Assembly: GCA_949316495.1 (NCBI GenBank)
Contig: OX439003.1
Span: forward strand, 22,444,295-22,508,294
Direction of reading: 5' to 3'
Origin: Amphiduros pacificus
Lineage: Eukaryota > Annelida > Polychaeta > Phyllodocida > Hesionidae
Length of the DNA stretch: 64,000 nt
This document shows positions 23,301 to 39,200 of the stretch, piece after piece (the first letter of the stretch is position 1; every line of letters begins with the position of its first letter). The notes beneath the pieces were generated by a model that was not told the origin of the DNA, did no database searches, and saw only the letters and a program-made list of their open reading frames with translations. Position numbers and translations under genes: made by a program.

Positions 23301-26300
23301 AGAAAATGTTAAAAGTCTAAAAGAAAGTAGAACAAATGATAAAAAGAAACTGGCTCTTATATATTTTTCATGCACCAAAACCAGAGCTGTTGAAGCATGT
23401 GTATTTCACATGTACACAACGGTAAGAAAACCAATTTACAAGAAAATGACATATCATTTCAAAATATTTCTCATTGAGGACAATATCCTCACAGATTCAA
23501 CTTAGAAATTATAGTGACTAAGATATTATACTTTCATAAACACTTAATAAAAAACGCTTCCTGTATTTCTAACGTCTAACACTTACCATACACTATGCTT
23601 TTCTCCTTGCATGACAGGGAGGGTGGGCAGGGGAGACGGCGACATGACATGGTGCCCTCCCGGTTACAGTGACATAAATCGGAGCACTCGCTGTCATTGT
23701 GGTACATCTGCAGTGCATAATATTACCTCTATTACTTTAGCCACACTGATTAGTTTTGTTACTGGAGAGATTCTATACCGAGATCATCTTGGGTGTGCTG
23801 GGATATTGCATGTTAGAAATTAGGAAGAAATCAGAAGCTATAAAACATTTGTGGGAAGCTGATACTCACCCTAATGAACGTTGGCATGTTCATATACGAA
23901 GGTATCCTGTGACCAAGATGGCGGAGACAATCTAAGGAACATAAAGTGACAAATTTAATATGAGAAAAATATAGAAATGATCTTTTTGCACCTTTTTTTG
24001 GTGTGACAACAGATATCAGTGCAGTACAGATGAATTGTACACCAGATGATATCGCCAAGTTCGTTTTGCTTGTAACCTTAAAAAATGCCTAATTCCGAGA
24101 AAGGTATACTTATGTGTATATATATAGAGGAAGGCTGTTTTTTTCTTAGATGCTCTCAAATTAAGAAATATGTGGCTTATTTTGTGAGCAAAGTAGCCTG
24201 TGATAAATGCCTGGCTGTGAAAGAATGCACCCCAAGCTTGGAAAAGCTTTCAAATGATTTCATCCTCAAAGAGCAGAGTTTGAAATTTACAGTAGCGAGC
24301 CGACGAAAACCATAAACCACAGTTTGCATAAAGTGGCAAATTAAACACCCGATCTTGCCTTATTTGGGTAATTATGGTAGGCGTATCCTTTGACTTCAAA
24401 GTAGAACTTCAGGATTCATTTGCCTTCCCCACATGTGGGCGTCTGTATCACGTGACGTTGAGCGTGCGCACTCGGACAAGACATACGTATTGCGAGATTT
24501 GTCCCCATTTTTTTTCTCACAAGATATACTGGTGTAATTGAAAAACAATGTTCTCCTTTAATTACGTATAATGCCCATACTGAGGATATTTCTAATATTT
24601 TGTTTAAAAGATTAAGAGAAACTGATTAATTTTTTTTCATATTAATTTCTTTAATAGCCATTTGCACACTAATATTTCCCAGAGGTCTTAGCAACATGAA
24701 ACGTTTACAGTTTTACAAACAGGACTACTGCATTGGGCAGTTTAAATCATATGGGAGGAAGCTGGTGAAACTCAATGATAAAATGTCCATTTGTTCCTGT
24801 AAGCGTCGAGAGCACGAAGTGTGCGCAATTACAGCTCGGAAATTGGACAGAAACCTTACCCCAGAGGCAGACGCACTGCAGGCAGGGGCACAAGATTTTT
24901 CCTGTTTTAGAAATTTTCAAATTGACAAAATTGTAAAGAAGATACGGCATTTAATATAGGATTAGACCAAGTAATCTTTAGTGAAATGGGTTTGAAGACA
25001 GTTTGAAATTGATTTTGCCACCCTATGCATGTAGGGGACTATATCTACGTCCGCCAGATCCGGGACAAATTGTTTGTTCCGCCCACCAAACATAGAGTAG
25101 ATTTTCTGCAAAGTGAGAAATCATTTAATTGTCTCTATTGAAAATAGGAGATATATTACACTTGATGGCCTGCATTGTTTATTCTGCATGGCGCTGAAGC
25201 ATCCTAATGGGAAACTGTTAATAGTAAACACCACAGCTTAGAAGTAATTGTCTCCCTACGTGGTAGAAATGTCGAATTGTATACGTTTCTATTCCCTTGG
25301 AAGAACATCTAGACCCAAGTAATGAATGTTGTAAGATAAATGCTTTAATAAAATAGGTTTGTTATTAATTCTGGTCTGAATAGAATATTCTGCATGGGCT
25401 AAGTGATGACTTTGAGCGGAATTACACAAAGTGTTAATATCTTGTTCAAACGAATTTTTCTATGATATTGATTTAAAAAGTAATTACCTTTTCTTTCTGC
25501 TGTGGAGACCCCCGTGTCCTTCCACAGTGGTACAGACTTGGGCGTGGTGGTGCGCTGCTTGTTAAAATCTAACAGAGCCATTTCTGCAAGTACAATGGGG
25601 ATAAAGACAAGTCATTAGAAAGATTCCTATCCATCAAAAAATTAATCATTCCATAACAGAACTGAGATTTTTTTCTTCACGATTTCATATTTGAAAGATT
25701 TGAAAGGACAGACGGATACTTCCAACATTAAAATACGGGAGACAAGGCGTTTATCATACGTTTTAGAAATGAACATCTTTGCATATAACTTTGGACGATT
25801 TCCCAATGATTTGACTACAGGAAACCACTGTTAGGTTCTACATCTGTTGGCTTTGTGCTTGGGTGTGTATAGAGTGATGCATGAGAATAAAGGCCGGTTA
25901 CACTGATATATCCAATTATGTTTATTGTGCATACACATGGACTTTTAAGAAGGATATTATTTCCATTTGCCTGATGTATTCTCCAATAAGGGATGGTTAT
26001 CACAAAATTACAGTTTTCTGTGCTTTAAGGACGAGGCCTTTGCTTCCTACTTAAGGAAAAAGCTAGATTCACTCTTCTTTTACTGCAGATTAATTAATAT
26101 AAATGAGCCAATTTATACCGAAATCTTTGAAAAAACGGGACATTTCTTTACGGGTTATAACCCGACTTCTCTTTCGTTCCGTATACAATAATTGATGAAT
26201 TGCAAGTTTCAATTTTGCGTAATGCCTAGTGCAATGTATGTCCACTCCTTGTGGGTGGCACGGCGGGTAAAGAGTAGACACACAATCCAATATATTAACT

Positions 26301-29300
26301 TCAATCTTTCAATCAATTTCTTTCTTTTCTGTAAATTGTACCACGATTGTCCACGAAAATTGTTCGTCTTTGAGGTTAATCGGAACTTGCAGGGGTAAAA
26401 CGAAACGAAGCTCTGGTCTATGGCGTGTGTGGAAGGTGGGGGGGGGGGGGGGGGGGTATGGTTGGTGGTGACCATGTTGTTTATCGTTAGCCTGTAATCT
26501 CAGCTACTTTGTAGTCTCTAATTTGAAGAATGACAGAGGAAATGAGAGATATTCTTTATATAAGGTTAGAGTTGTATGAGGTTGCACTGTAGGGATCTAC
26601 TTCTTTCTGCTCAGAGGTGAGTACATCAAATCACGCTGCACGGTCATATTATAAATCACCTGTTCACTATATCTATTTCATAGTGTGTGTATTTATATAC
26701 AATTATCATGTTGCATTTAGTCAAAGTCATAGCTTATCAATCTATTATATTATAATTGATTAGAAAAGCATGTGAATTGATTAGATAAGCATTTGGATAT
26801 AGGATTGATTAGATAAGCAATAAGACGTAATTTCCTTTTCCTAAATGACATTGTTTTTATAGTTTAATATTGTGTTATCCATATTAGTGTTACATTTCAA
26901 AGTGCACTCAATTATTTGTAACATTACATCCAGGAGTGATGATCAGGCATGTTAAAATGAGTAATATTCATAAGATTTGATTGACAAAAATGTTGTTGAA
27001 TGTTGTAAATCAGAGACCTAGCTGTGAGATATTATCATAAATATTCTAAGGATGTGACTGACCTTTACACACGTTATAGTGCTGTAATCTTCTCTTAGCC
27101 TGGACGCACCTGGTCAAGTCATCGTCTTCAAGGTATGCGCATGTGCAGTTGGTGGTCAGAATTGTACCCATAATTCCCACCTGTGCATTGCGGCACATTG
27201 TCGGTCCGGCTGAGCAGCCACCGGAAATCTTGTCATACCTACAGTAATCCTCATAGGCGTGCCATCTTTGTCTGAAATGGATGTCATACGAAATATTTCA
27301 TAAATAGAGTATGATGATGTCATTCGCCTACAAATGTGTGGCCTGACTGTGTGATCTAAAATATCTGCAACCAATGATGCATTCTAACGAGCAAAATAAA
27401 TGTTTTCAGAATTCAAGTTTCACACTGAAATCTGATTATGTCTCAGAAATATTACGACAAAACATAAATGTGTGTTTTCTTAGCTCTGATCTATAACTAA
27501 TTGTCTTCTATATTCTATGTATAGCACTTAATTCTACGTTGCTATATACTCCACACTATTTTCAGCTTTTATCACGGACATATTCTGTCATAAACCGTAA
27601 TCTAGGCCCTTCTGTGATCTACATTATACTACATGTAAAAAATCTAATGTTTTTCCTTAGTCTCCATCTAATTCCCTCCAGTTTATTCCATTGTACACTA
27701 CTATATATACTTTACAATACCTATCTCACAATTCTATATACTTAGCTCTCCCCCATTCTTGTTAAGCCTTTAGGGATCTACCGTACATTGTGTTAATAAG
27801 AGGAATTATACGTTAATATACAGACCTGCAATCTGGGTCCATTTCACAATTGGCTATGATGTCATGACATGATGGCGGTGGAGTTACCACTGTGGAGCAT
27901 GTTGGGTAAAGGCCTTGTCTGATGGCTTCACATTTGTAATCACCAGGAATACACTGACAGAAGAGCAGAGCATGAGTTCTTTCAGGCCTCACCAAAAGGT
28001 AAAAGTTCTGGATGGAGGTGAGACAAAGTTCTCTGTTGCAGCGATTGGTCCTTGTGTTCCATACACATGAGCTCATGTAGGCAGCCATCTTAAGTCGACA
28101 TGTTGGATCGGAATTGCAGCCAGAGAACCCAGGGACACATGTACTTTCTGCAACAGATTATCATCTTACATATCAATAGCATGACTGCAGCGTGATTGTG
28201 ATGAAACTTTTTGTATTCTCATGTCAGACTTTGTCAAGACATCTAAAACTCTTTTGGCAACCTAATCATTTTATCACCTTGGCTCAATTTATCATAATAG
28301 CTAACAATAACTTTAACTTTTTACGTCCTTGTGAACCAATTTATCAGGAATATCGAATATTGAATTACTTTTGTCAGTAGAAGAATAAGATTCTTTACCT
28401 GTGGGTACGCCATTCTGGTTCCATGTTGATATCATTTTCCCGGGTTGGGGAGTGGCTGTGGATGAAACAATTGACAGCAACTCATCATATGATGTAGCTA
28501 GGGATTTGGTGGAGTGGATAATGTAGGGAACCGTCACTGTAAATATAGAGATTCATGTCATGAGGAAAGGCTTTTATTTTATTTCTAACCGTAACTGGAA
28601 ATATAAATAATGCAATGTAGAAATGTTATAATGTGGAAGGTCTGTAGAATAAGTGGCGCATCCATGTTTCCTTTTCCATTTTATATAATTAAAGCACCAT
28701 TCAAAAACAAAGAGCTTAAATTTTCATATATTTACTTCAAAAGTCCAAAATGAGTAATCAAATTAAGGCAAGGGAAGAATCATTGAAGTTGCATCGTGCA
28801 TGAAATACATATAGGCAAAAGCTGGATCTTTTATTCTGTTTTAAATGGTTTGTTATGTAATAATGGATTAATATAACATCATTTATTACAGTATGGGAAT
28901 CGTATCTTAATAGAACAAACACTGAGCTGTTATATGTCAGCAATTTGTACTGTTATTTAGGTAATGTAGAATGTGCTGTAAAAATGCAACAAAAGTTGAA
29001 GATATTTTACAATAACTTCTTTCAGTGAATGTCGGAAAGTTTTGATAATAAGCATTCACCTATATCATATCACGTTAATTGTAATCCAAGCAAGTAATAT
29101 CAGAACATGAACTAAAGTTTATTTTAGATATCATGTTTCGAGATTTGTTCATGGTATACTGTTTAACAAATAAAAACACCAATAAGGTAAAGATAAGGAT
29201 TTACTGACGAATAAGTTCAATAATTATGATAAAAAATATAATGTAAATGTAAAAAAATATTCACCTCATCAACTCTGTTAAAATAATTGTCACGAATGCA

Positions 29301-30337
29301 AGGTTGACGTTTAAATATATGACCCAAAATGGGTTCATAAATATGCCAAATAAGCTGTGATAAATACCAGTTGTCCTACAAGCCAGGATATGAATATAAG
29401 AAGCCCTTGATATCAAATCACCCATGCCTACTTATCCCTGTGGTGCTTTATATATGAAATAATTTTGCATTAATTTTCACTTCACGGAAAATTGGTTATA
29501 ATTTGTAGCGGATAAAATGAAAGTATAAAAGCTTTTCTAATTACATGAAATCTATTTGGGAGTATATTTTATGCAATAATAGACTACATCTGCAAACTTC
29601 CACACTTTTCCCCTTGGTATTCTGCATTAATTGCATTTGTAAAACACTACACTTTCAATAATATCATCATTTGCCATACAGAAAATGCACTGCATTGTGT
29701 TCGCGCCTATTCGATATAAGCTGTCAACAGCAGCCATTAAATGCCATTTCTTCCTGCATTCTGAAGTGGAATATCTTATTATGCAATGGCAAATAAGCTA
29801 CTAAATTATTTAAGACTGGCCTCAAGCCAGGCGGCCACAAGACCAAAGAACACAGGCCTATCACAGTGTAGGAATAAGATGGTGTCTTCACACAGTGGTA
29901 TAGATCTCCAAACCTCTCAGTATATGCCCTCAAGGTGCACACACTATATGATAATTCGTGGCATCTTTGATAATGCCATGAAAAGCTCTCATCACTCCTC
30001 TGTGGTAATAATATGGGTGATATATGGCTCATGCCGCGTAATCCTTATCTTTTTCCTTCTCAATTAAAGGGCAATACGAACATATCATATTTTGACATTT
30101 ATAGACCAACAAAAAATATATATATTTTTTTTTTGAGAAAATAAAAAAAGCTGCATTTTCATTTCTTTTTATTAAAACAAATCAATGTTAACAGAAGGAA
30201 AGGAACTATGATTTTAAGTTCTATTTTTTTATAATTCAGTAGATTTTCAAATTTACAATACACTGGACATAATATGAATATTTGACTCGGCTTAGAAATG
30301 TAAAAGGGTAACAATATTTTGAAACAAACATGTAATA

Positions 30338-30378
<41 letters not shown>

Positions 30379-33168
30379 TATATATTTCCTTTCAGTTACA
30401 AGAAATGGGATAGAGCTAGCTGTATGGGTTGTACCAGAGGGAATGAGACATATGTCAGATAAAGGTAAAAACAAAAGAACTAGCAAAACACTCGCACCTA
30501 TGACGTGTAACTGCCCTAGGCACCGATCGAGGGACAAACAATGGTTAACGTTCTTGAAAGGTAGAACTCTTGTAGAATACAGCTTTTTCAAATATCGCGA
30601 CAGCACTATATTCGAGTGAATCTAGTATGTGGATTGTAGCAATTTGACTATGGCACACATTTCACAATACTGGTATTAAGATAACATCGTGCGTCTTTTA
30701 CAGACCGGCTAGAGGTTATTTCATTTAGTGTAATCAGCTACACATTAAACCCTTGTAGAACACAGCGTTTTCAAATATCGAGACAGCACTATTCAAGTCA
30801 ACCCCCGCTTAACCCTAGGGTGAAATATGGTGTTAGAATAGATTTTAAAATGTTAATCCCCCAAACTGGCTGGTCACCTGATTAGGTCTTCTCTAAGAGA
30901 GGGTGTTTTTCTTATGCAAAATAACAGGTCATGTATTTTAATTTTCAAGAATACATTTTAATTCCTGAAGTTAAATACATCATATGTGTGAGCCACGATG
31001 TTAAACCTGATAACAGAGCATATTGCAAATATATATGCCTTCCTGTGGAACAGCTTTCCTCTTTGCGCTCATCACGCCAACATTCATCAGGGAAGTGTAG
31101 CGGTGATTTGCATGCTTCTTGACAGGTTCCGTGAAAGGGATTATCGGGCAAAAGCAGTGGAGGTTTGCGTTGGTGAATTTATTTTTTGAATTAGCAGGCT
31201 GCAATTTTCTTTTGAATAGGAGATATTTACAGGTCATGGTTAAAATGGAGCCTGGAAAGTTCATCGTAGCCATTGGTGCACATGATACTTTTTCTAAGAT
31301 CTCTATTGATCATAGCACATCAGATGCTTTTAATCAAAGTGAGTCAATGCCAGCGAATTATGTCTCATGAGACAGCATTTCAGTGTTTTCTGTCCACTTC
31401 CGGTTCGGTTAGACGTTGTGGGCGATAATAAGTCGTATCACACCATAATTTACTTGTCACTTTGCTGAAAGCTGGAGCCATATTAGGCCTTCTTTCTCGG
31501 TGGATCATAATAGCGCATGTCTGATTATCACCATGTGCATTGCAAAGTGGTGTCAATTTCTGTGTCAATAGAGAGTCATTGGCGCCACACCCCGGCCTTC
31601 ATGTCGATTTCCCTCGCCCCAGGAAGTGATGAGACTCTACCAAACACCCTAATGGGTTTATTCTACAAAATATATTGATGAAACCTGGATGCTTTAGAGT
31701 TACGAACCAAAATGGCTGGCACTGCTTCAAGGGTTAACAAAACCAATGTTTGATTATCTAATTTTCTTTTTGTAGGAATCTTTCGCGGTCTGTCATGCAA
31801 AATTCTAATTAGTAATGGATTTAATGTGAAGGCAGTCTGGGACGGGTACCATCGGTTGGATGTGCAGAAATGGCGCGATTACAAACCATGGCGGTCAGGG
31901 CCCATATGACTGTGTCGTCTGCTCAGGGGGTAAACCACGTGACCATGGTGTAATGGCAAATTGCTGTATTGATGTGGTCAAGTGACAGCAACTGTGAATA
32001 AAACTGATATGAAGACATGCTATCGGATGATTTGTCCCACTTGACAACTACGTATATTGCTTTATGTTGTCTGAGTGCAGTCTGCATGTGAAATACTGGT
32101 ACAGCCTGATTGGTTGGATATATCGGACGTATCTTACAAGGTCATATGCATATGCACCAGACGATGGCGTATCTCACAAGGTCATACATACATATATGCA
32201 CCAGACGATTCTTCTGAACTTGTAATGTTGATATGAGGCAGCCAGTGTTGAATAATGTCTATTTCTTGTCTAGGTTGTAGTACTTTAAAGATAATGCGTA
32301 TTGCAACTTTATCACGTCCGAAAGCTGTGTGCATAACCTTCACATGAGTGGAGAGTGTGTTATTAATGACCCTTACACTGTGGTATCAGTGTTTGCAGCC
32401 TCATCCCAACAACACCCATCAATTATTGGTTTAGAGAGAAAAACAATATAGAGAGTGGTGACAAGTGCAATAAGTATGGGGTGGTAGGTCTGTGCAGCCA
32501 TAATCACCCTCAAGTATGATAGATACTGGTCAAGTGTGATGGAGTATGGACACGGAGTAGCTCAAACTACAGGTCACGTGACCTTATTGGACGCTGGCAT
32601 GCTAGGAGGTATACTGTTCTCGTCGCTAAAGGCATGGTCGGGACAGAAGACTGGATGACTGTTCCAGTGGCTACTTTCCACGAACGATATACAATTATTT
32701 CAGAATATGGTGTGTGATTGCATAAACGAAGGTCACATTTCAATTTAGACAAGACATGTTTGTTGAAGACAAGTTAATCTAAACGCTTTCTATGAAATAT
32801 CAATGAAAAATAATGCACGAGTGAAATTTTAAAAAAATACAAGTTTTTCTTTTATGTGGACTTCATGTGTTAGGCATAAGTAATCGTTTTGACAATCATG
32901 TTTTACAATATTGTATTACCTTATGTCCTTTGTCTTACTTTTTCTACAGACAGAATATCAATAAATTCATTAAGGCCTTCCCATGGTTATATATCCATTC
33001 CTTGAGTTTGAATCAAGAACAAAGCCTACATTAACCTATTGATATCACCACTGTATGGCGCTTGGCAGGCTTTTGTACGTCATCAATCACCATTATCTCA
33101 TCCTACCTATACTGTTGATCCAAATGTTATTAAGCGCATCAGTTACTCTAACACACCATCCCTTAATG

Positions 33169-33250
<82 letters not shown>

Positions 33251-36200
33251 AAACGCTCTGAAAAGACAGATATTGTTATATTTTTTATTTAACATTGTTA
33301 TATGACCTTGTGTTATTATTCCCATTTTAGTATGAGTGTGTTTGAGTTATTTCAAAGTGAGGTCGTAAGAGGTAAATAGGGGAAAAAGATGCTTTAGCAC
33401 CGAGTAAAAATAAAGCAACTTGTCCTTATGTTCGTGCAGGTTCGGTGCATTCGTGACAAGCAACCTGATCCAAATCGAACTTTAAATGAAAATGCTCTTA
33501 ATGTCCAGACTTCAGATTGTTTAAAAGTCCATTAATTAAGTTAAAGTTACCACTCTCATACCTCATGAGAGGCATTAGCACTGTGCTGATAACATCCGAC
33601 ATCTGAGATAAAGGGCGCTGAAAAAGGTTTTATTTCACTCTGTGCAACTATGTCCATTATCCTTGTTTACTCAATGTGAGAAGTATTATCATCTTGAGAA
33701 ATGAATATCTAACTTTTGCTGAGATTTACGAGAACTATAAAGCATATGTATTTATTATATTAAGAGTAATGAATTAAAAGTGATATACTTTAGTGCTTGC
33801 ATATGTTTCAATCAGGTTTGCCCGCAATTTTAACTAGTCTAAGAATTGTCACTGGCAGTGATTGGACCCGAACCAACCTAATGCAGTATGCCCTGGTGTA
33901 TAACTGTTATCCCACATGGATTGAACTTAATCAAAAATAATCTAATATAAATATATACTTTTCAATTTTCCTCTTTATAGGGCAATTGCTTTTCTCTTCT
34001 TCTCATTTTCGCTCAAGCTGTTTATATATGCAATGATTGTAATTTGTGTGAGACAATTCTGAACGAAGGCGATGGTATGGGATTTAGATAACGAGTGACA
34101 AAATATATAGTGCTATGTACTTTCCAATATGTGCCTACACGACTGGAAGCTTTTTTAAAAACAAAAACATACAATTAAATCACAGAGGACGTGAGTGAAA
34201 ATAATGTGGTAAGTAATTATGGAGCATCTATTTTTCTTTTGACGAACTTCATCTATTGTCTTGTTGACAGTCCTCGGCTGCAGTTTCTCGTGGGAGGAAT
34301 GATCCTGTTTTTGTTTTTTCCACTCGGGGCATTTGGTGGATGGGGCGGCAAACAGGAACAGGGGCAGATGGGGAATCAGATTCATCGTCAGGCCTATGAT
34401 ATAGTCTCACAAAACCTTATCCCAAATATAATACGCCAACCTATTTATCATTGTCGGAACTTATTATATATATGGCTCGATATTCATTTGGACGCATTTC
34501 ATTAACGTTTTTATGATCAACTTAGTGACAAGATTTTTGTCTTTTAAAAGATATTATAATGGTGTGTTGTTAAAATATATTTTTTCACAATAATAATTTT
34601 TAAATCTTGCATTTGGTATTTTGACCTAGATATTAAGAATTGAAAAATATTTATCTTTCTTTGGCCTCGATCCCATATGTTTGTGTCAATTTTAATATGT
34701 CTACATGGCAAACTTGCACAACATTGATTTGCGCGCCAAAATTAGACTGCCATCAGCATATAAAATAATTACGTATAAAACTTCCAATGTCATTTACTGT
34801 TCCGTCTATATGTCGATTTGAACAAAAAATGAAAATGAGTTATTCTGAAAGATCCAGAACTGTGTAAAAAGTCTTATCGACTGGTTTTTGCTTGAAATAT
34901 TGTTCATTATTCAAGGTTTGTAAGGTGCAAAGCAAAGACATGATAATTCTGAAATAATTACTTACGAATTGATTTGGGTTGAAGAACATCCATGAAGGAT
35001 ATGACTTTTTTTTTTACTGCGCCTTACCACAGTAATTTATAGACATCAGGCATTGAGTTTATGAATAAACATGATTACATTATACATAGATATGTTTCGC
35101 TCTTTACCTGTTAGACCCGTATGTTGGGCCATTTTTTATCAACTTACAGCAGTAATTCTTTTTGTGCTTTCACAACTCGACCACCCCAATACAAATGATT
35201 TTGCCGGTGAAATAATACGTGCGAATGCTTTCACGACGATACTGCATTTAACCTTCTTTTCTCAGACGTTAGTTATCCAGTTTCCGATATATGTCAATCA
35301 TAATCCTATTTCAAATATTGCATGTTAACCCGCGAGTTCAGAGTTATAGTAAACCAAGACTCTAGAGTTGTATAAATAGTACAATTATAATGTGAAATAT
35401 ATCTGCTTGTCCTGGTGTGAAGTTTGCATTTATATTTGAAGTACTTGTATCTTGTTACTTCGCTTACAGATTTCATGAAACAGGAGAAAACTACACATTT
35501 TGTGAAAAGTAAAAAATATAACCGTTGTTTTCACACTTTTATGTTGAAATATATCCAAATTTAAACTAGGAGGATTTCTATTAAAGTAAAGCAAAATAAT
35601 ACCAGTATAGCCAAGACTAACATGTTGGCACGCTCTTGAAAGCACTGCATTCTGGGAATTTGGGTGTCCTGTGACATAGCAATCTGCTGCTAAGCTCACT
35701 TAAATGTCTGGGGTAGTATTTACGCACAGAAGGATGCATTTGTGTTTGAAAACTATAGGTTCTTTTCTAAATTTGTCCCCAAGTAAATTCTATTAAAGGC
35801 GAGCAATCTCTGCACTACTACAGAACCTCTGAAGCATCAATTGCCGTGGCCACGTTTAGTGTCGTACAACAAAGTGATTGCATGCAGTTTAGTCCTGTGA
35901 ACAAGGTCTTTCTTGCAAGACTCCACAGGAGGTATCATCCTGTTCATGTAAAACTATATCTTATCTGATGTACTGTTTCCTGTGAGTGCGGAAGACCCTG
36001 AGGCAGGACAGTGTGTGTCTGTGTCACAGTTGACTTTCACTGAGTACACCGCAATCGACTGATTTGTTTCTGCATGCGTCGTATTAGCGCGCTCTCTGTT
36101 GTTATCCAAGAGACTTTGTCAAATAATTTATACATGTGACGAGATAACGAAAGAATGGCTTTGTTAAAATTTAAATCATTAGTGTGCTTAATAAAGAAAA

Positions 36201-39200
36201 CGGCAGGCCCTAAATTGGGATTTAAGTCATTTCCCATGAAGTTGGAAATTGCCATTGCATGATGAAATATTTAAAACGTAAAAATTTCCTAAACAATGAG
36301 GATCAATGAAATCAAAGTAATAAGTTGCAATAGCTTGTTGTCAATTTTCTTGACAAATGTTGAAATTGATTTATCACTCGAGTTTAAAACTCAACGACAA
36401 GCAAAGAGCTTTATTTCCGACTTCTCATTCATGCAATTCCAGAGAAAACAGAATTTAAAACACAGTATTCAAAATGTAATATTGAAACTTACTTACAATG
36501 TTTACCAAGTTCTAATACAGAACTCACTTAACAAATTTATCAGATTAAATCATTTTTTAACAATTCGTGCAGGTTTGCTGGAAAAGCATTTTTCTTATTT
36601 GATGAATAATATTAGTTGGTGTTAAAGTATAGTATTCAGATGGTTCATTGGGATTTTCATAAGACTCAGTAATTTATATCTCTCAGACAGTTTCCTTTAA
36701 AAGTTATATTGTGCTGAGAACGGTCTATTGCAAGTAAAAATGAACTATCCAGTTTATAATGTGTGTTTTATATATCTGCCTGAGCGTTATTTCTTGATAC
36801 TCAGTTTACTAGTATGCTTTTCATAATTTGCATCGTGAATATATGTCTTACTCATTTTGACCTTTTGAAGTCTCAGTATGTTGTGTATCTCGGTTTTTCA
36901 TTATTCCACATTTTCTTGGGTATACATGTGCCATTCTGTATGACTGTGGTTAGTTTCATAGTGTGGTTAGTTTCATATTAATTTGGGCTTTTCAGTAGAT
37001 TTTTTGGATTTTCAATACATTTTAAAGAAAAAAAGATTTTGTGGAGGAAACAAAACGTTCTTCTGGAAAATGGAAAAATGACAATGTTTCGCATTTTTTC
37101 CAGCCAACAGAATTTATGTCATATGTGGCTGCATGGAAACCATAAGGACATTTAAGAAGCACCTTTTAGGTTGAATAGCACATTTGATTAAATATCTCAA
37201 ATGATTTACAGATACCCGACGAAAATATATTACTTCTCGTGCGTCATTTGTGGTTCCAGGAAGATATCCGACAATCACCAAAGTTGATTGATTACTTGAA
37301 AAAGTCTAGAAATGTAGGTAAATTATGATGGAAATGATTGGAATAAAATATCTGATATTTTCCACATTATTCCCTTGATCACTGCAGTGCCATACTTTAT
37401 TACATTCCGTCTACATGCTTGTTTGCAGACTATTATCGGTCATTCCAATGTAAATTGTTATAAATCACATATGGAATTCCAGGTGAATGCCTAATGTAGG
37501 TATGGCATTTAGATGCAGTGCCCTTATAGTTTCTCATATAAATGAACAGTGCCTTTTCTCGACCAACTTTACAACAATATTATATTCATCGGCTGATTAA
37601 AAGTATTGGGAACAATGAAAAAACAAGAAAAAAGGCACTGTTATAATTATAGGTCAAATCTTCAAACTTACCAAGGCATGTGTTATTTGCAAGTCTGTCC
37701 TGGATCCGGTCACATTTCTTGCGTGTCTCGTATCGTTTCATGTGACACTGGCACTCGAATATTGCTGAAGGTCTGAGCTTCTCAATGGTCTGGAAACACC
37801 CCTCTCTGGTGATGGAGGCAAGAAAGATGAAAGGCAAATTAGTCACCCATACAGGAGAGTACCAGCTACATTAGCATGGCCCAAAGGCTCAGAATAAGTT
37901 CAGCTATTGTCATAGGCAAGGAAAAAAGAACTTTGAGTTACTCTGCCCTGCCCCTTTTCCTAGTGCTTCATCTGGAGAGTTTGATAAAGCTAATTTACAT
38001 TTGGGCTTGTAAAGATCGCTTGATAACAGACTCTACACAATTCTGGTCTTTGTTGCCAATCAAGTGTAACTAGGGGGCTTTCTGGTACCAAAAGCAGACT
38101 GAGCCTCCCAGTAACTTTACAATAACTGATTGTCTGAAATTGCAATAAGAAACTTTATACCATAAACATTTCTTTTTAACTATCTTGTTTTATTTATCAA
38201 AAAGCCTCCATGCGTGTTTTTTACTTGTTTTTCCTATTCAACTCCAAGGATTGTACTTTGAAGGCTTTAGTGGTTGGTTACATCAATAGAGGAAGGCTTT
38301 CGTGGATTGAATCTGCACAGTATGCAGTCAATCTACTGTATTAAAGCGCAACTCACAAGAGATGAGACACAAAATCAAAAGAGGCGGGGTATTGATTTGA
38401 TTCAGGTAAATTCTTATGACCAGAGACTTGAGATGTTTTGGCTGACAAATCAAGCCATGACATTATCAGGTGGGGTGGTAAAGATAACACTGTCACGAGT
38501 ACAATAGAGCTTGATTTATGCGGTGTGTGTGAGAGATTGGCTACCGATACAGTGTCTATCAAGCAAGCCAGGCCGGCTAAGCCTAGTTTACTGACTTCTA
38601 AGCTATCAGACGAGGCACACGCCATGGGCGGGATTACCCAACACAACCTTCCTCAACCTAGACGTCTCTTTGCTTTTCGTATATCTAAATAACCTCTAGA
38701 TCTGAATTCTAGTTCATTCCTAAGTGAAGGACATAAGCGTTTTTGTGTAATGTAATTTGTAAGATTTTGACAAGAGGCAGCATTTGAAATATCTATCGAA
38801 CCTATGCCTAATCATATAAAAATATATAATAAAAGGATTCGTAAAAAATATCTATATTTGCTTAAATAATTTCATTTTTATTATCTGTGCATGGTATGGT
38901 TGTGAATCTATCGTCAGTGAAGCATCAGTATAACTTTGTTAGGTTGATTATTGAAACATATAGAAAGCTCTCTTTTGTTGCCAAAGTCAGAGCAGTCCTG
39001 ACAATCTCAGAAGTAGGAAATGGTAGGCATCAGTACAATGTGGTGTGACTCAAGTCATTTGGCTCAGCTAGGCGAACAAACGTAAAGGGGACCTGAGGGG
39101 AATAGCATACCATCTGGAAAGGTTCCAAACAAATAAATGTTACCTATATAAAACAGCACATAAAACATTACTGGTATTAATTGGTATTGTCGACAGGCAC

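Larger units (their letters stand above)
28537..37671 (-). other. Receptor intron 5 (9.1 kb)
   Basis: Contains two AT microsatellites, a possible SINE remnant and small local duplications: 32,128-32,209 (two ~40-bp copies) and a ~52-bp pair at 30,570-30,621 and 30,752-30,803. I see no other gene. Confidence 0.55.

Noticed and set aside
27156-27374. 72-codon minus-strand frame overlapping receptor exon 8
   Set aside because: Wrong frame: the frame that completes GDNF domain 4 with its cysteines is bounded by AG and GT sites at 27,272 and 27,062.
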